Position numbers and translations under genes: made by a program
Assembly (NCBI GenBank): GCA_000444245.1
Contig: ATSW01093525.1
Coordinates: 1 to 25,370, forward strand
Direction: 5' to 3'
DNA length: 25,370 nucleotides
Source of the DNA: Botryllus schlosseri
Lineage: Eukaryota; Chordata; Ascidiacea; Stolidobranchia; Styelidae
The notes under the pieces: generated by a model
What the model was told of the DNA's origin: nothing
The model's input: the letters and a program-made list of their open reading frames with translations, nothing else
The model's database searches: none
Part shown: positions 22,901 to 25,370 of the stretch, piece by piece
How positions within the stretch are numbered: position 1 is the stretch's first letter
Layout of the letters: every line of letters starts with the position of its first letter

Positions 22901-24274
22901 ATTTTGGAGCGACAACGGTGGGACATATAGCATTCATGCACAAAATCACTACACAACGTGAAATGTCGAAAACCATACACTGACTGCACACCACCAACGA
23001 AGCTGATTCGATGCCGGATGGATGTAATCATCAAAATATTCGAAGTCAAATTAGACGTAATTCGGCGAAAGGCAACAACAAACTGAATAGTGTGCTAAAA
23101 AACAAGCCGACACGGAGCTGGTTATCAAGCGATCAAATTATGACGCGGCACATTCCTAGTGAGATCCGAGCAGTATTATTGCGAGATACTCTGACGAGCG
23201 CGTAGTACCTCTTATCCTGCTCGTCTTGCATTCCAAACGCCACGACAGTGCGAATCGACGATATGGTCTCCTCGGCAATGGCCCCGGCGTGAGCGTATGC
23301 GTCCAGCTCCTTTTTCGTGTATTTCTTGCTTAGCTTAAAGAAAATGAGAACACTCTTGGAGATAAAGAACTGCAATGTACAACTGAATAATATATTCATA
23401 TAGAAATAAACCCAAATATTTAAGTACATTGAGCGCATGTCATTTGCTCGCCTCGATTTTTCGATTTTTTTATGCTAGTGACGTCATATTTGGTGATGTC
23501 GTTATACATAGTTCTTTTCAAATCTCCTAGTTGCTGGCGATTACCCTTGACGAGTGTCTGCCGAAAATGTTCGGGTTTATTTCAATATGAATATATATTA
23601 TTCAATTTTCTGAAAGTATATCGCACATTTCAGGGCGACTCATCAACACATTGAAACGAATGAGTCAGCGGAATATAGCGATGGGTTTTGTTTGACAGTG
23701 AGCGTCACTTCCCCCTGCGCAGTTGCGTTGTAAAATCAGAACGAATGACCGTGAAGCCGAGGGAATATATATTGCTCGCTTTGCACGGACGCCGAACTAA
23801 TTCCCCCTCGTCGAATTGAAGCAAATTAGTTGTTCAAACATAAATAGCGAATTTGCCAAAAAACATAAACTGGCGCAGCGGAATACAAAACAAATGAGAT
23901 CACAGTAATTGCCGACTTGAAAGGGAACTTGATATGCGCGCGTACGCTACAGGCGTCAAACAAATCAGGGTACATTGGCGACTTACGGCACTTCGATACG
24001 ATTCGGTAGCTGCTACTACAACTTACCGTGAATATCACGGCGGACGATACCACCAAGAACGGGGATACCGCCAGAGAAACAAGAGATAGCTTCCAGGAAT
24101 ATATGAATGCGATTATAAGTCCGGCGAGGAACATGCAAACGTATTGTATCGCCAGCGACACTTTGTCGGCCATTCCGTCTTGTATCTTCTTGACATCACT
24201 GCGAGATAAACGATGCAGTTCAGTACTCGTATCAAAATAGACAGGCAGTCGCTGGTACTCGGCGCAGTGTGACG
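1826..24274 (-). CDS. ABCB1-like: ABCB (P-glycoprotein/MDR-type) full transporter gene, 18 exons, partial at both ends
   Basis: Joined minus-strand exons: 24274-24027, 23333-23209, 20522-20303, 18217-18035, 16894-16778, 15590-15378, 14427-14247, 12254-12057, 10755-10646, 8900-8810, 8742-8564, 7201-6991, 6924-6775, 5938-5833, 5485-5345, 3870-3714, 3634-3437, 1938-1826. Each join has AG acceptor, GT donor and matching phase, and the product follows remembered human ABCB1 almost residue for residue. Layout: TM3-6, NBD1, linker, TM7-12, start of NBD2. The family couples ATP hydrolysis to export of hydrophobic compounds across the plasma membrane; the substrate cannot be read from sequence. TM1-2 exons and the end of NBD2 are outside the window. 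No stop or frameshift is seen inside the chain, so the gene looks functional. A bile-salt-pump-like ABCB paralogue is an alternative to a strict P-glycoprotein. Which ABCB paralogue it is remains open. Confidence 0.93.
2026..2240 (+). mobile_element. tRNA-derived SINE (head recognisable)
   Basis: TAGCGTAATGGT at 2033-2044 fits a tRNA A box. GGAGTCAACCCC near 2076-2087 is a decayed B box at the normal distance, with an anticodon-arm-like CCGGCTTCTTGATCGG between. The minus-strand translation [20 protein letters not shown] is of the kind often seen from tRNA-type SINEs. The body continues to about 2240; the exact end is not visible. It is too decayed to be a working tRNA. Confidence 0.5.
2382..2799. 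mobile_element. Non-autonomous TIR element, copy A, with 10-bp target duplication
   Basis: Ends read AGGGATGCATTCAAAACAAA and, inverted, AGAGTTGCATT. It is flanked by AGCTGTAGCT at 2372-2381 and 2800-2809. The inverted end repeats carry a GTTTTAAA-rich block and GGCCTT. The interior shares a long stretch (ATTATGCCATAATTGTGTAA) with copy B. A 9-11 bp duplication suggests Mutator-like rather than hAT origin, but the target may itself be repetitive. No coding capacity. Confidence 0.8.
3196..3303. repeat. Dispersed intronic repeat fragment after exon 17
   Basis: GTACTTCCACTTGAAGTGGT, GGAATTTACGG and ATTTCTACCTGAGCGTCAAC match 5691-5800 and, in reverse, 12345-12441. Confidence 0.65.
3437..3634 (-). 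CDS. ABCB1-like: ABCB exon 17: NBD2 A-loop and Walker A
   Basis: 66 codons: [20 protein letters not shown] with the A-loop tyrosine, then [14 protein letters not shown] (intact Walker A) and [12 protein letters not shown]. Acceptor tttgcag, donor GTG|gtacgt, phase 0 at both ends. Confidence 0.95.
3714..3870 (-). CDS. ABCB1-like: ABCB exon 16: TM12 and lead into NBD2
   Basis: Reads [20 protein letters not shown], near-identical to human [20 protein letters not shown], then [20 protein letters not shown] and DEGLKP. Acceptor ctacaacag, donor CCG|gtgtgt. The first base completes an isoleucine codon from exon 15; it ends in phase 0. Confidence 0.95.
3871..5344 (-). other. Intron between exons 15 and 16
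   Basis: About 1.5 kb; faint similarity to the dispersed CAGAGGTGGTC-family repeat near 4770-4870 and 5115-5210, otherwise nothing recognised. Confidence 0.6.
5345..5485 (-). CDS. ABCB1-like: ABCB exon 15: TM11
   Basis: Reads [20 protein letters not shown] then [20 protein letters not shown], matching human TFSFTQAMMYFSYAGCFRFG. Acceptor ccaccag supplies one base to finish a lysine codon. The donor AT|gtaagc is phase 2. A plus-strand open frame over the same bases is only its shadow. Confidence 0.92.
5691..5800. repeat. Dispersed intronic repeat fragment after exon 14
   Basis: TTTACTTCCACTTGAGGAAG, TTGAAATTTACAGCC and TTCTACTTGAGTATAGCAAC match 3196-3303. It lies about 30 bases from the exon 14 donor. 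Confidence 0.65.
5833..5938 (-). CDS. ABCB1-like: ABCB exon 14: cytoplasmic loop 4 ([17 protein letters not shown])
   Basis: Reads [20 protein letters not shown] then [11 protein letters not shown], matching human GKIATEAIENFRTVVSLTQE. This is the second-half counterpart of exon 2 and contacts NBD1. Acceptor cgcgcag, donor CCAA|gtacgt in phase 2. Only about 30 bases past the donor lies a copy of the dispersed intronic repeat (5691-5800). Confidence 0.93.
5939..6774 (-). other. Intron between exons 13 and 14
   Basis: About 0.8 kb; no repeat, RNA gene or coding segment recognised. Confidence 0.6.
6775..6924 (-). CDS. ABCB1-like: ABCB exon 13: TM9-TM10
   Basis: Reads [20 protein letters not shown] then [20 protein letters not shown] and LAYEDA (human SFIYGWQLTLLLLAIVPIIA, GVVEMKMLSGQA). 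Acceptor gtacag, donor GCGA|gtgagt. Both splice phases match the neighbouring exons (150 nt = 2 + 49 codons + 1). Confidence 0.93.
6991..7201 (-). CDS. ABCB1-like: ABCB exon 12: intracellular loop 3, coupling segment before TM9
   Basis: Reads [20 protein letters not shown] then [20 protein letters not shown] and [10 protein letters not shown], matching human FRSMLRQDVSWFD and TTRLANDAAQVKG. This helix couples membrane and ATPase domains. Acceptor ctctccag; donor CTCG|gtaacc, phase 1, splitting the glycine codon with the next exon. Confidence 0.93.
7257..7300. repeat. Dispersed intronic repeat end before exon 12
   Basis: CCAGAGGTGGTCAATGTAGT followed by GCTCAAGAAGAAGTGCG matches the end of the copy at 12330 and the reversed end at 1709. 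It lies about 55 bases upstream of exon 12. Confidence 0.5.
7301..8185 (-). other. Intron between exons 11 and 12, unique part
   Basis: Only the CTAATT-rich tract is noted. No exon is missing, because exons 11 and 12 join in phase 0 and match the family without a gap. Confidence 0.6.
7800..7941 (+). repeat. Degenerate CTAATT-rich tract
   Basis: The words CTAATTCTAATCTAATTT and TTAATTCTAATCTAATTT recur about 80 bases apart in an AT-rich background. Confidence 0.65.
8186..8290 (-). pseudogene. Tetraspanin-like fragment, copy 2
   Basis: Reads [17 protein letters not shown] then [11 protein letters not shown], aligning with copy 1 (MVFVDCYGNLRRAD, FQNCRLIARPT) with one extra codon; similarity in DNA covers about 100 bases. 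Downstream both copies share the GGGC(C/A)...GGCCCAC word. Too degraded to code. Confidence 0.4.
8364..8543. repeat. Dispersed intronic repeat (CAGAGGTGGTC family), copy after exon 11
   Basis: AAAATATATTCAGGTACC... and AACTACTTTCTACTTT match 12522-12640. The right end TACTCCGCTACAGACCCCCT matches 14207-14228. It stops about 20 bases from the exon 11 donor. Confidence 0.65.
8564..8742 (-). CDS. ABCB1-like: ABCB exon 11: TM7-TM8
   Basis: Reads [20 protein letters not shown] then [18 protein letters not shown] (TM7 and extracellular loop 4; human CAIINGGLQPAFAIIFSKII) and a second hydrophobic run ending FISYLLE (TM8). Acceptor ctaacag completes the split codon from exon 10. The donor is GAG|gtggga, phase 0. 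A dispersed repeat fragment begins about 20 bases into the following intron. Confidence 0.9.
8810..8900 (-). CDS. ABCB1-like: ABCB exon 10: acidic linker end and start of TM7
   Basis: 30 codons plus one base: acidic [19 protein letters not shown], then [11 protein letters not shown] leading into TM7 (human VSFWRIMKLNLTEWPYFVVG). Acceptor tctatag, donor GGAT|gtaagc in phase 1. An acidic tract followed by a PxxFxRIL segment is typical of the entry into the second half of full ABCB transporters. Confidence 0.87.
9036..10172. mobile_element. Larger member of GGGTTTATTTC inverted-repeat family, with nested element
   Basis: Left end 9036-9075 and right end 10114-10172 match the two ends of the copy at 23367-23612. 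The interior contains a separate TIR element (9361-9894), evidently inserted later, and a stretch rich in TGTCC/AGGAC words at 9115-9215 that may be another DNA-transposon end. No transposase frame is visible. Confidence 0.6.
9361..9894. mobile_element. Non-autonomous TIR element, copy B
   Basis: Same ends (AGTTGCATTTAAAACAAACA and, inverted, AGGGTTGCATTTAAAACAAA) and shared interior with copy A, but about 115 bases longer. A clear target duplication was not found. The 99-codon minus-strand frame inside is not supported as a gene. Confidence 0.8.
10324..10375. repeat. Dispersed intronic repeat fragment
   Basis: AAATTTACGGCATTACTTCT and GCTGACTATAG match the reverse of 12345-12400. Confidence 0.5.
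10646..10755 (-). CDS. ABCB1-like: ABCB exon 9: Ser/Arg-rich linker between the two halves
   Basis: A short exon not visible as a long open frame. After a ttgtgtctcag acceptor it continues the codon begun at exon 8 (G|AA) and reads [20 protein letters not shown] then [16 protein letters not shown] up to the donor GAG|gtgaca, phase 0. Exon 10 then opens DEEEEEKED. Human P-glycoprotein has a linker of the same character here (RKRSTRRS), phosphorylated by basophilic kinases; RSSTKRSS contains comparable R-x-x-S sites. The evidence is phase fit plus composition, not sequence identity. Confidence 0.75.
11227..11965. mobile_element. pogo/Tigger-like non-autonomous element with TA target
   Basis: Left end CAGTCGACCCCGCTTAATTC and right end ...TTAAGTGAAGTCGACTG are inverted, and both are flanked by TA (11225-11226 and 11966-11967), as for Tc1/mariner/pogo elements. 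Inner copies of the GGTTAA(T/C)TCG word recur near both ends. No transposase is visible. It lies in the intron between exons 8 and 9, about 90 bases past the exon 8 donor. Confidence 0.78.
12057..12254 (-). CDS. ABCB1-like: ABCB exon 8: NBD1 H-loop and C-terminal end
   Basis: Starts [20 protein letters not shown], with the switch histidine of AHRLST, then [20 protein letters not shown] and [15 protein letters not shown], where NBD1 ends. The donor is the weaker gtcagt after CCTG (phase 1). It was chosen because it alone joins in frame to the linker exon at 10755. Reading on past this donor enters a pogo-like transposon, which is why an overlong open frame is seen here. Confidence 0.88.
12330..12690. 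repeat. Dispersed intronic repeat (CAGAGGTGGTC family), longest copy
   Basis: This copy joins both parts of the family: the GCTGCTCAAGTAGAAGAAGT part (also at 3196-3303 and 5691-5800 in reverse) and the CAAAACTACTTTCTACTTTT part (also near 1540 and 8450). It lies about 75 bases upstream of the exon 8 acceptor and runs up to the LINE fragment. Confidence 0.65.
12709..12918 (+). pseudogene. LINE ORF2 C-terminal fragment (CCHC-type end)
   Basis: The plus frame reads [17 protein letters not shown] and then [15 protein letters not shown] up to a stop at 12916-12918. The C-x2-C...H...C pattern with [11 protein letters not shown] is the usual tail of non-LTR retrotransposon ORF2 proteins after the reverse transcriptase. 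A stop lies just upstream (12703-12705) and no reverse transcriptase is present, so this is a 5'-truncated dead copy. A 30-base unit is duplicated in tandem at 12730-12759 and 12760-12789, repeating the ELCAQ segment. Confidence 0.75.
12919..13040 (+). mobile_element. Probable 3' tail of the LINE fragment
   Basis: Non-coding sequence follows the ORF2 stop and ends in an AATAAAAATCC word near 13010. No clean poly(A) or tandem tail is visible, so the 3' limit is a guess. Confidence 0.4.
13113..13190 (+). repeat. Fragment of GGGTTTATTTC-family element end
   Basis: AGAACTTCAATATACAATTG here matches, in reverse, the outer end at 10155-10172 of the larger member, so this is a partial third copy. 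Confidence 0.5.
13241..13400. repeat. TAATCG hexamer tract with palindromes
   Basis: Repeated GTAATCGTAATCG interrupted by the self-complementary AATCGATT, continuing in decayed form to about 13390. Such tracts occur at ends of some hAT-type MITEs, but no clear element ends were found. Confidence 0.75.
13401..14147 (-). other. Intron between exons 7 and 8, unique part
   Basis: Short open frames on the minus strand near 13579-13967 have no recognisable domain. Nothing else seen. Confidence 0.55.
14148..14228. repeat. Dispersed intronic repeat fragment after exon 7
   Basis: GTACTCCGAAAAAGTTGGAG and CACTCCGTTACAGACACCCT match copies near 1655 and 8530. It lies about 20 bases past the exon 7 donor. 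Confidence 0.55.
14247..14427 (-). CDS. ABCB1-like: ABCB exon 7: NBD1 signature, Walker B, D-loop
   Basis: Reads [12 protein letters not shown], then the ABC signature as MSGGQKQ (usually LSGGQ), then [16 protein letters not shown] with Walker B aspartate, catalytic glutamate and D-loop. Acceptor gctgcag; donor G|gtaatt in phase 1, so the glycine codon is completed by the first two bases of the next exon (GRTT). Confidence 0.95.
14878..15299. mobile_element. MITE-like element with ~60-bp inverted ends
   Basis: 14878-14944 and 15234-15299 are inverted copies sharing AAATATGATGTGGTC and CAAATTAAAG. The outermost bases are CC(T/G)TAAA. A target duplication is not clear; TTAA occurs near both ends but out of register. 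The superfamily is unassigned and there is no transposase. Confidence 0.72.
15378..15590 (-). CDS. ABCB1-like: ABCB exon 6: NBD1 Q-loop
   Basis: 71 codons: [19 protein letters not shown], then [20 protein letters not shown] with the Q-loop glutamine that senses magnesium and contacts the coupling helices, then a helix ending [12 protein letters not shown] (human ANAYDFIMKLPH). Acceptor tctag, donor AAG|gtattc, phase 0 at both ends. Confidence 0.95.
15591..16777 (-). other. Intron between exons 5 and 6
   Basis: About 1.2 kb; a GTTCA-rich stretch near 15640-15670 and the TA run near 16380, otherwise nothing recognised. Confidence 0.6.
16373..16395. repeat. TA microsatellite
   Basis: Short imperfect TATATA run in the intron between exons 5 and 6. 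Confidence 0.7.
16778..16894 (-). CDS. ABCB1-like: ABCB exon 5: NBD1 Walker A
   Basis: 39 codons: [19 protein letters not shown] then the Walker A loop GQSGCGKST, which binds ATP phosphates, then MQRFYDVE. All Walker A residues, including the catalytic lysine, are present. Acceptor catcag, donor GAG|gtgcgt, phase 0 at both ends. Confidence 0.95.
16895..18034 (-). other. Intron between exons 4 and 5
   Basis: About 1.1 kb; a CT/GA-rich run near 17360-17385. Overlapping short frames near 17735-17988 on both strands are not recognisable. Confidence 0.6.
18035..18217 (-). CDS. ABCB1-like: ABCB exon 4: start of NBD1 with A-loop
   Basis: 61 whole codons. The first part, [20 protein letters not shown], continues TM6 into the cytoplasm (human SIEAFANARGAAYEIFKIID). 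The second part carries [15 protein letters not shown], where the tyrosine of NYPSRPD is the A-loop residue that stacks on ATP adenine. Acceptor ttccag, donor CAG|gtaaaa, phase 0 at both ends. Confidence 0.94.
18218..20302 (-). other. Intron between exons 3 and 4
   Basis: About 2.1 kb; holds the AAAAGTTGCA region. Bases 19211-20302 show no recognised repeat or coding segment. Confidence 0.6.
18773..19210 (+). repeat. AAAAGTTGCA-rich repeat region
   Basis: The word AAAGTTGCA occurs about eight times (near 18773, 18784, 18797, 19060, 19083, 19093, 19182, 19191), with decayed forms such as GAAAAGTCGAAAAAAGTTTC between. The antiparallel open frames here only reflect this composition. Confidence 0.8.
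20303..20522 (-). CDS. ABCB1-like: ABCB exon 3: TM5-TM6
   Basis: Reads [16 protein letters not shown], a long hydrophobic run ending in FWYG (TM5; human AFWYG), a short extracellular turn with TAGDMM, and a second hydrophobic run ending AAFALGT (TM6; human GAFSVGQ). TM6 residues line the drug-binding cavity in this family. Acceptor tttcag; donor ACG|gtgagt. One base at the start completes a codon from the previous exon; the exon ends in phase 0. Confidence 0.92.
21208..21364 (+). repeat. Diverged tandem duplication, ~80-base unit
   Basis: CATGGATGTTGTCAA...GTCGACCCACCGCTTAAT at 21208-21292 is followed by CATGGATATTGTCAA...GTCGACCCATCGCATAAT. The GTCGACCC(A)CCGCTTAAT word also resembles the pogo-like end at 11227, so this may be a decayed end of a similar element. 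Confidence 0.6.
22108..22726. mobile_element. hAT-type foldback element, 305-bp arms, 8-bp target duplication
   Basis: Two nearly identical inverted arms (22108-22412 and 22422-22726) surround a 9-base centre. The ends read TAGGGCTGTTCAAAAAT and its complement, flanked on both sides by GTGTACAT (22100-22107 and 22727-22734). An 8-bp duplication with such an end fits the hAT superfamily. Each arm itself holds two diverged direct copies (about 22160-22220 and 22303-22363), so the order is A, A', centre, A' and A reversed. It encodes no transposase; the mirror-image open frames on the two strands are products of the palindrome. The arms differ at only a few bases, suggesting a young insertion or arm correction. 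It sits in the ABCB intron between exons 2 and 3. Confidence 0.92.
23209..23333 (-). CDS. ABCB1-like: ABCB exon 2: cytoplasmic loop 2 (AGAIAEE...RTVVAFG)
   Basis: Encodes [20 protein letters not shown] and [14 protein letters not shown], the very conserved coupling loop (human KELLAYAKAGAVAEEVLAAI, RTVIAFGGQ) that touches the nucleotide-binding domains. It begins after a tttaag acceptor in phase 0 and ends at AAGAG|gtacta in phase 2. The next exon supplies the A that completes an arginine codon. A second in-frame AG further upstream would add eight residues that do not match the family. Confidence 0.88.
23367..23612. mobile_element. Short inverted-repeat element (GGGTTTATTTC family), copy 1
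   Basis: 23367-23421 and 23559-23612 are inverted copies sharing TTCATAT(A/T)GAAATAAACCC. The same two ends bracket 9036-10172, so this is probably a shorter member of that family. It starts about 35 bases upstream of the acceptor of ABCB exon 2. Confidence 0.7.
23613..24026 (-). other. Intron between exons 1 and 2, unique part
   Basis: About 0.4 kb between the inverted-repeat element and exon 1; nothing recognised. Confidence 0.6.
24027..24274 (-). CDS. ABCB1-like: ABCB exon 1 of window: intracellular loop 1 end, TM3-TM4
   Basis: The exon encodes a YFDTST...SDVKKIQDG stretch, matching the family WFD...DDVSKINEG segment, then two hydrophobic segments joined by the conserved YSWKL turn (human GWKL). 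This is TM3-TM4 of the first membrane domain. The donor is gtaagt after a complete codon (phase 0). The acceptor is less sure. I chose the pyrimidine-rich site giving base 24274, but 24251 and 24198 also follow an AG in frame. The residues just before YFD match the family poorly, and the stretch after it is about two residues short, so the true start may differ. Confidence 0.8.
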
Positions 24275-24450
24275 CTAATAATAATACAACAGCCAAAACA
24301 CGGCCTTTTCGACTGCTTACACTTATCCTCTTAGCTGTTGTTGTGTACATCATCAAATGGAAGGAAGTGGTAGACTTGCAAATTACCCAAAAGTAAACTA
24401 TCTATCGACTGGATACGAATATTCCTGTGAAATCACAAGCGTATTGTACA

Positions 24451-24624
24451 TTTGTAGACCCAGTCACGAGTTCACTATCGCAATCGCATGACATCATGCT
24501 AGTTCGGAAAGGTGAACCCTTCACCCAAGATATTGTGCGGACTACAATGCCTTCGGATGGTTGTAACTATCACATGACTGACATGTTTAGCATTTGTAGA
24601 CCTTGTCATGAGTTCACTATCGCA
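24451..24624 (+). repeat. 32-base direct repeat pair in LTR/leader region
   Basis: The bases at 24451-24482 recur at 24593-24624 with three differences. Both contain AGTTCACTATCGCA. They may be duplicated control sequence of the retroelement; the function is unknown. Confidence 0.75.
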
Positions 24625-24728
24625 TGGTGTGGTGATTCGTATAATACTCTTTTGTATTCAAGCCATCGCGCATCATGTAATCATTGCTTTTCTAATCATT
24701 AGTTTCCAATTCCTCTGTTACTTAAATC

Positions 24729-24754
24729 GCTACTGTTACTGTTACTGTTACTGT
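24729..24754 (+). repeat. CTGTTA microsatellite
   Basis: About four tandem CTGTTA units, slightly imperfect at the ends. Confidence 0.8.
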
Positions 24755-24768
24755 TCTATTTGATGCCG

Positions 24769-24848
24769 AGATTTAAGTTAGTAAAAGCCAACGAAACAAG
24801 AGTCTTCTGTTTACTGGTACGACAATTTTACTAACTTAAATTATATCT
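24769..24848. repeat. Inverted repeat in retroelement leader
   Basis: ATTTAAGTTAGTAAAA on the left is answered by TTTTACTAACTTAAAT on the right, a perfect 16-base stem with about 37 bases between. GAGAT/ATCTC extends it imperfectly outward. In RNA it would form a hairpin just upstream of the gag start. Confidence 0.8.
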
Positions 24849-24876
24849 CGCTGCTTGAGATAGATCGCCTGTAGTA

Positions 24877-25370
24877 ATGTCCGGAGAGAAGTATATTAAA
24901 GTTCCAACGTTGGACGTTCTACCGGACTCTGCAGATAGTGTAAAGATCTTCTCTCATTGGGAGCGGATGTTGAAGAGTTTAATCGAAGCTATAACTGCTC
25001 CTTCAACTGATGTAAACAAGCTCGCTATATTGTCAGGTTATTTATCACCTGAAGTCTTCTCATTTATTGAAGAAATTGATAATTACGATGCTGCTATCAC
25101 CGAGCTGCAGTCCCTTTACAAAAAGAAGAAAAACGAAGTCTACGCCCGACATCTGTTAGCAACTGCAACGCAAGAGGTCGGAGTTAACGTGTCAGAATTT
25201 TCTAGGAAATTGATGGCATTGTCCAAAGATTGTAATTTTTTGGCCGTTAATGCTCGAAAGCATAAAGAGGAAGCTGTAAGAGACGCTTTCATCACTGGGC
25301 TGAGGTCCCCTGCAATTCGACAGAGATTACTGGAATGCGATGAACTAACTATGCAAAAAGCATTCCAGAC
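24877..25370 (+). CDS. Gag-like protein of an LTR retroelement, cut by window edge
   Basis: A 164-codon open frame from an ATG runs off the right edge. It carries a segment DAFITGLRSPAIRQRLLE typical of the retrotransposon Gag domain of Ty3/gypsy-like elements, and a FSHWERML segment near the start. No database search was possible. The element lies opposite to the ABCB gene and presumably within one of its introns, since ABCB exons for TM1-2 must lie further right. No break is seen in the visible part. Confidence 0.8.
   Translation, partial: MSGEKYIKVPTLDVLPDSADSVKIFSHWERMLKSLIEAITAPSTDVNKLAILSGYLSPEVFSFIEEIDNYDAAITELQSLYKKKKNEVYARHLLATATQEVGVNVSEFSRKLMALSKDCNFLAVNARKHKEEAVRDAFITGLRSPAIRQRLLECDELTMQKAFQ

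Larger units (their letters stand above)
20523..23208 (-). other. Intron between exons 2 and 3
   Basis: The longest intron, about 2.7 kb. It holds the tandem duplication (21208-21364) and the hAT-type palindrome (22108-22726). 21365-22099 and 22735-23208 show nothing recognisable. Confidence 0.65.
24426..25370 (+). mobile_element. 5' part of a Ty3/gypsy-like LTR retrotransposon (LTR limits unsure)
   Basis: The gag-like frame shows an element begins upstream of 24877. A plausible LTR start is the TGTG at 24426 and a TGG that could open a primer binding site is at 24815, but neither is proven because the second LTR is outside the window. The LTR/leader region holds a near-identical 32-base repeat pair (24451-24482 and 24593-24624), a short CTGTTA run and an inverted repeat at 24769-24848. 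Age cannot be estimated from one end. Confidence 0.55.

Noticed and set aside
1-25370. Bacterial operon, CRISPR array or prophage
   Set aside because: Split exons with GT/AG sites, long introns and animal-type transposons show nuclear eukaryotic DNA; no regular spacer array was seen.

Overview
The window is nuclear DNA from an animal, most likely an invertebrate; I cannot name the phylum. It is dominated by one protein-coding gene on the minus strand: a full-length P-glycoprotein/MDR-type ABC transporter (ABCB family), split into 18 recognisable exons from about 24274 down to 1826. Exon joins were set by GT/AG sites and codon phase, and every join keeps the frame. The 18 exons add up to 2941 nt, or 979 whole codons with part codons at both ends. 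This corresponds to roughly P-glycoprotein residues 150-1130. The first exons (TM1-TM2) lie beyond the right edge. The last exons (signature, Walker B and H-loop of the second nucleotide-binding domain) lie beyond the left edge.

Reading the gene 5' to 3' (high to low coordinates): TM3-TM6 and the intracellular loops of half one lie at 24274-20303. NBD1 lies at 18217-12057 with A-loop tyrosine, Walker A, Q-loop, signature, Walker B and H-loop all present. A Ser/Arg-rich linker exon lies at 10755-10646 and an acidic stretch starts at 8900. TM7-TM12 lie at 8900-3714. The first part of NBD2 (Walker A, Q-loop) lies at 3634-1826. The product should be a plasma-membrane ATP-driven exporter of hydrophobic compounds.

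Introns make up nearly 90% of the window and are packed with transposon remains: a 619-bp almost perfectly palindromic hAT-type element (22108-22726), a pogo-like element (11227-11965), two copies of a TIR element (2382-2799, 9361-9894), another TIR element (14878-15299), an inverted-repeat family (9036-10172, 23367-23612), a tRNA-derived SINE head (near 2031), a LINE 3' end (12709-13040), and a dispersed repeat family close to several exon borders. At the right edge a Ty3/gypsy-like LTR element in the opposite orientation begins (gag from 24877) and runs off the window. Two related fragments resembling a tetraspanin exon lie at 48-293 and 8186-8290. No bacterial features, CRISPR arrays, rRNA or intact tRNA genes were seen.
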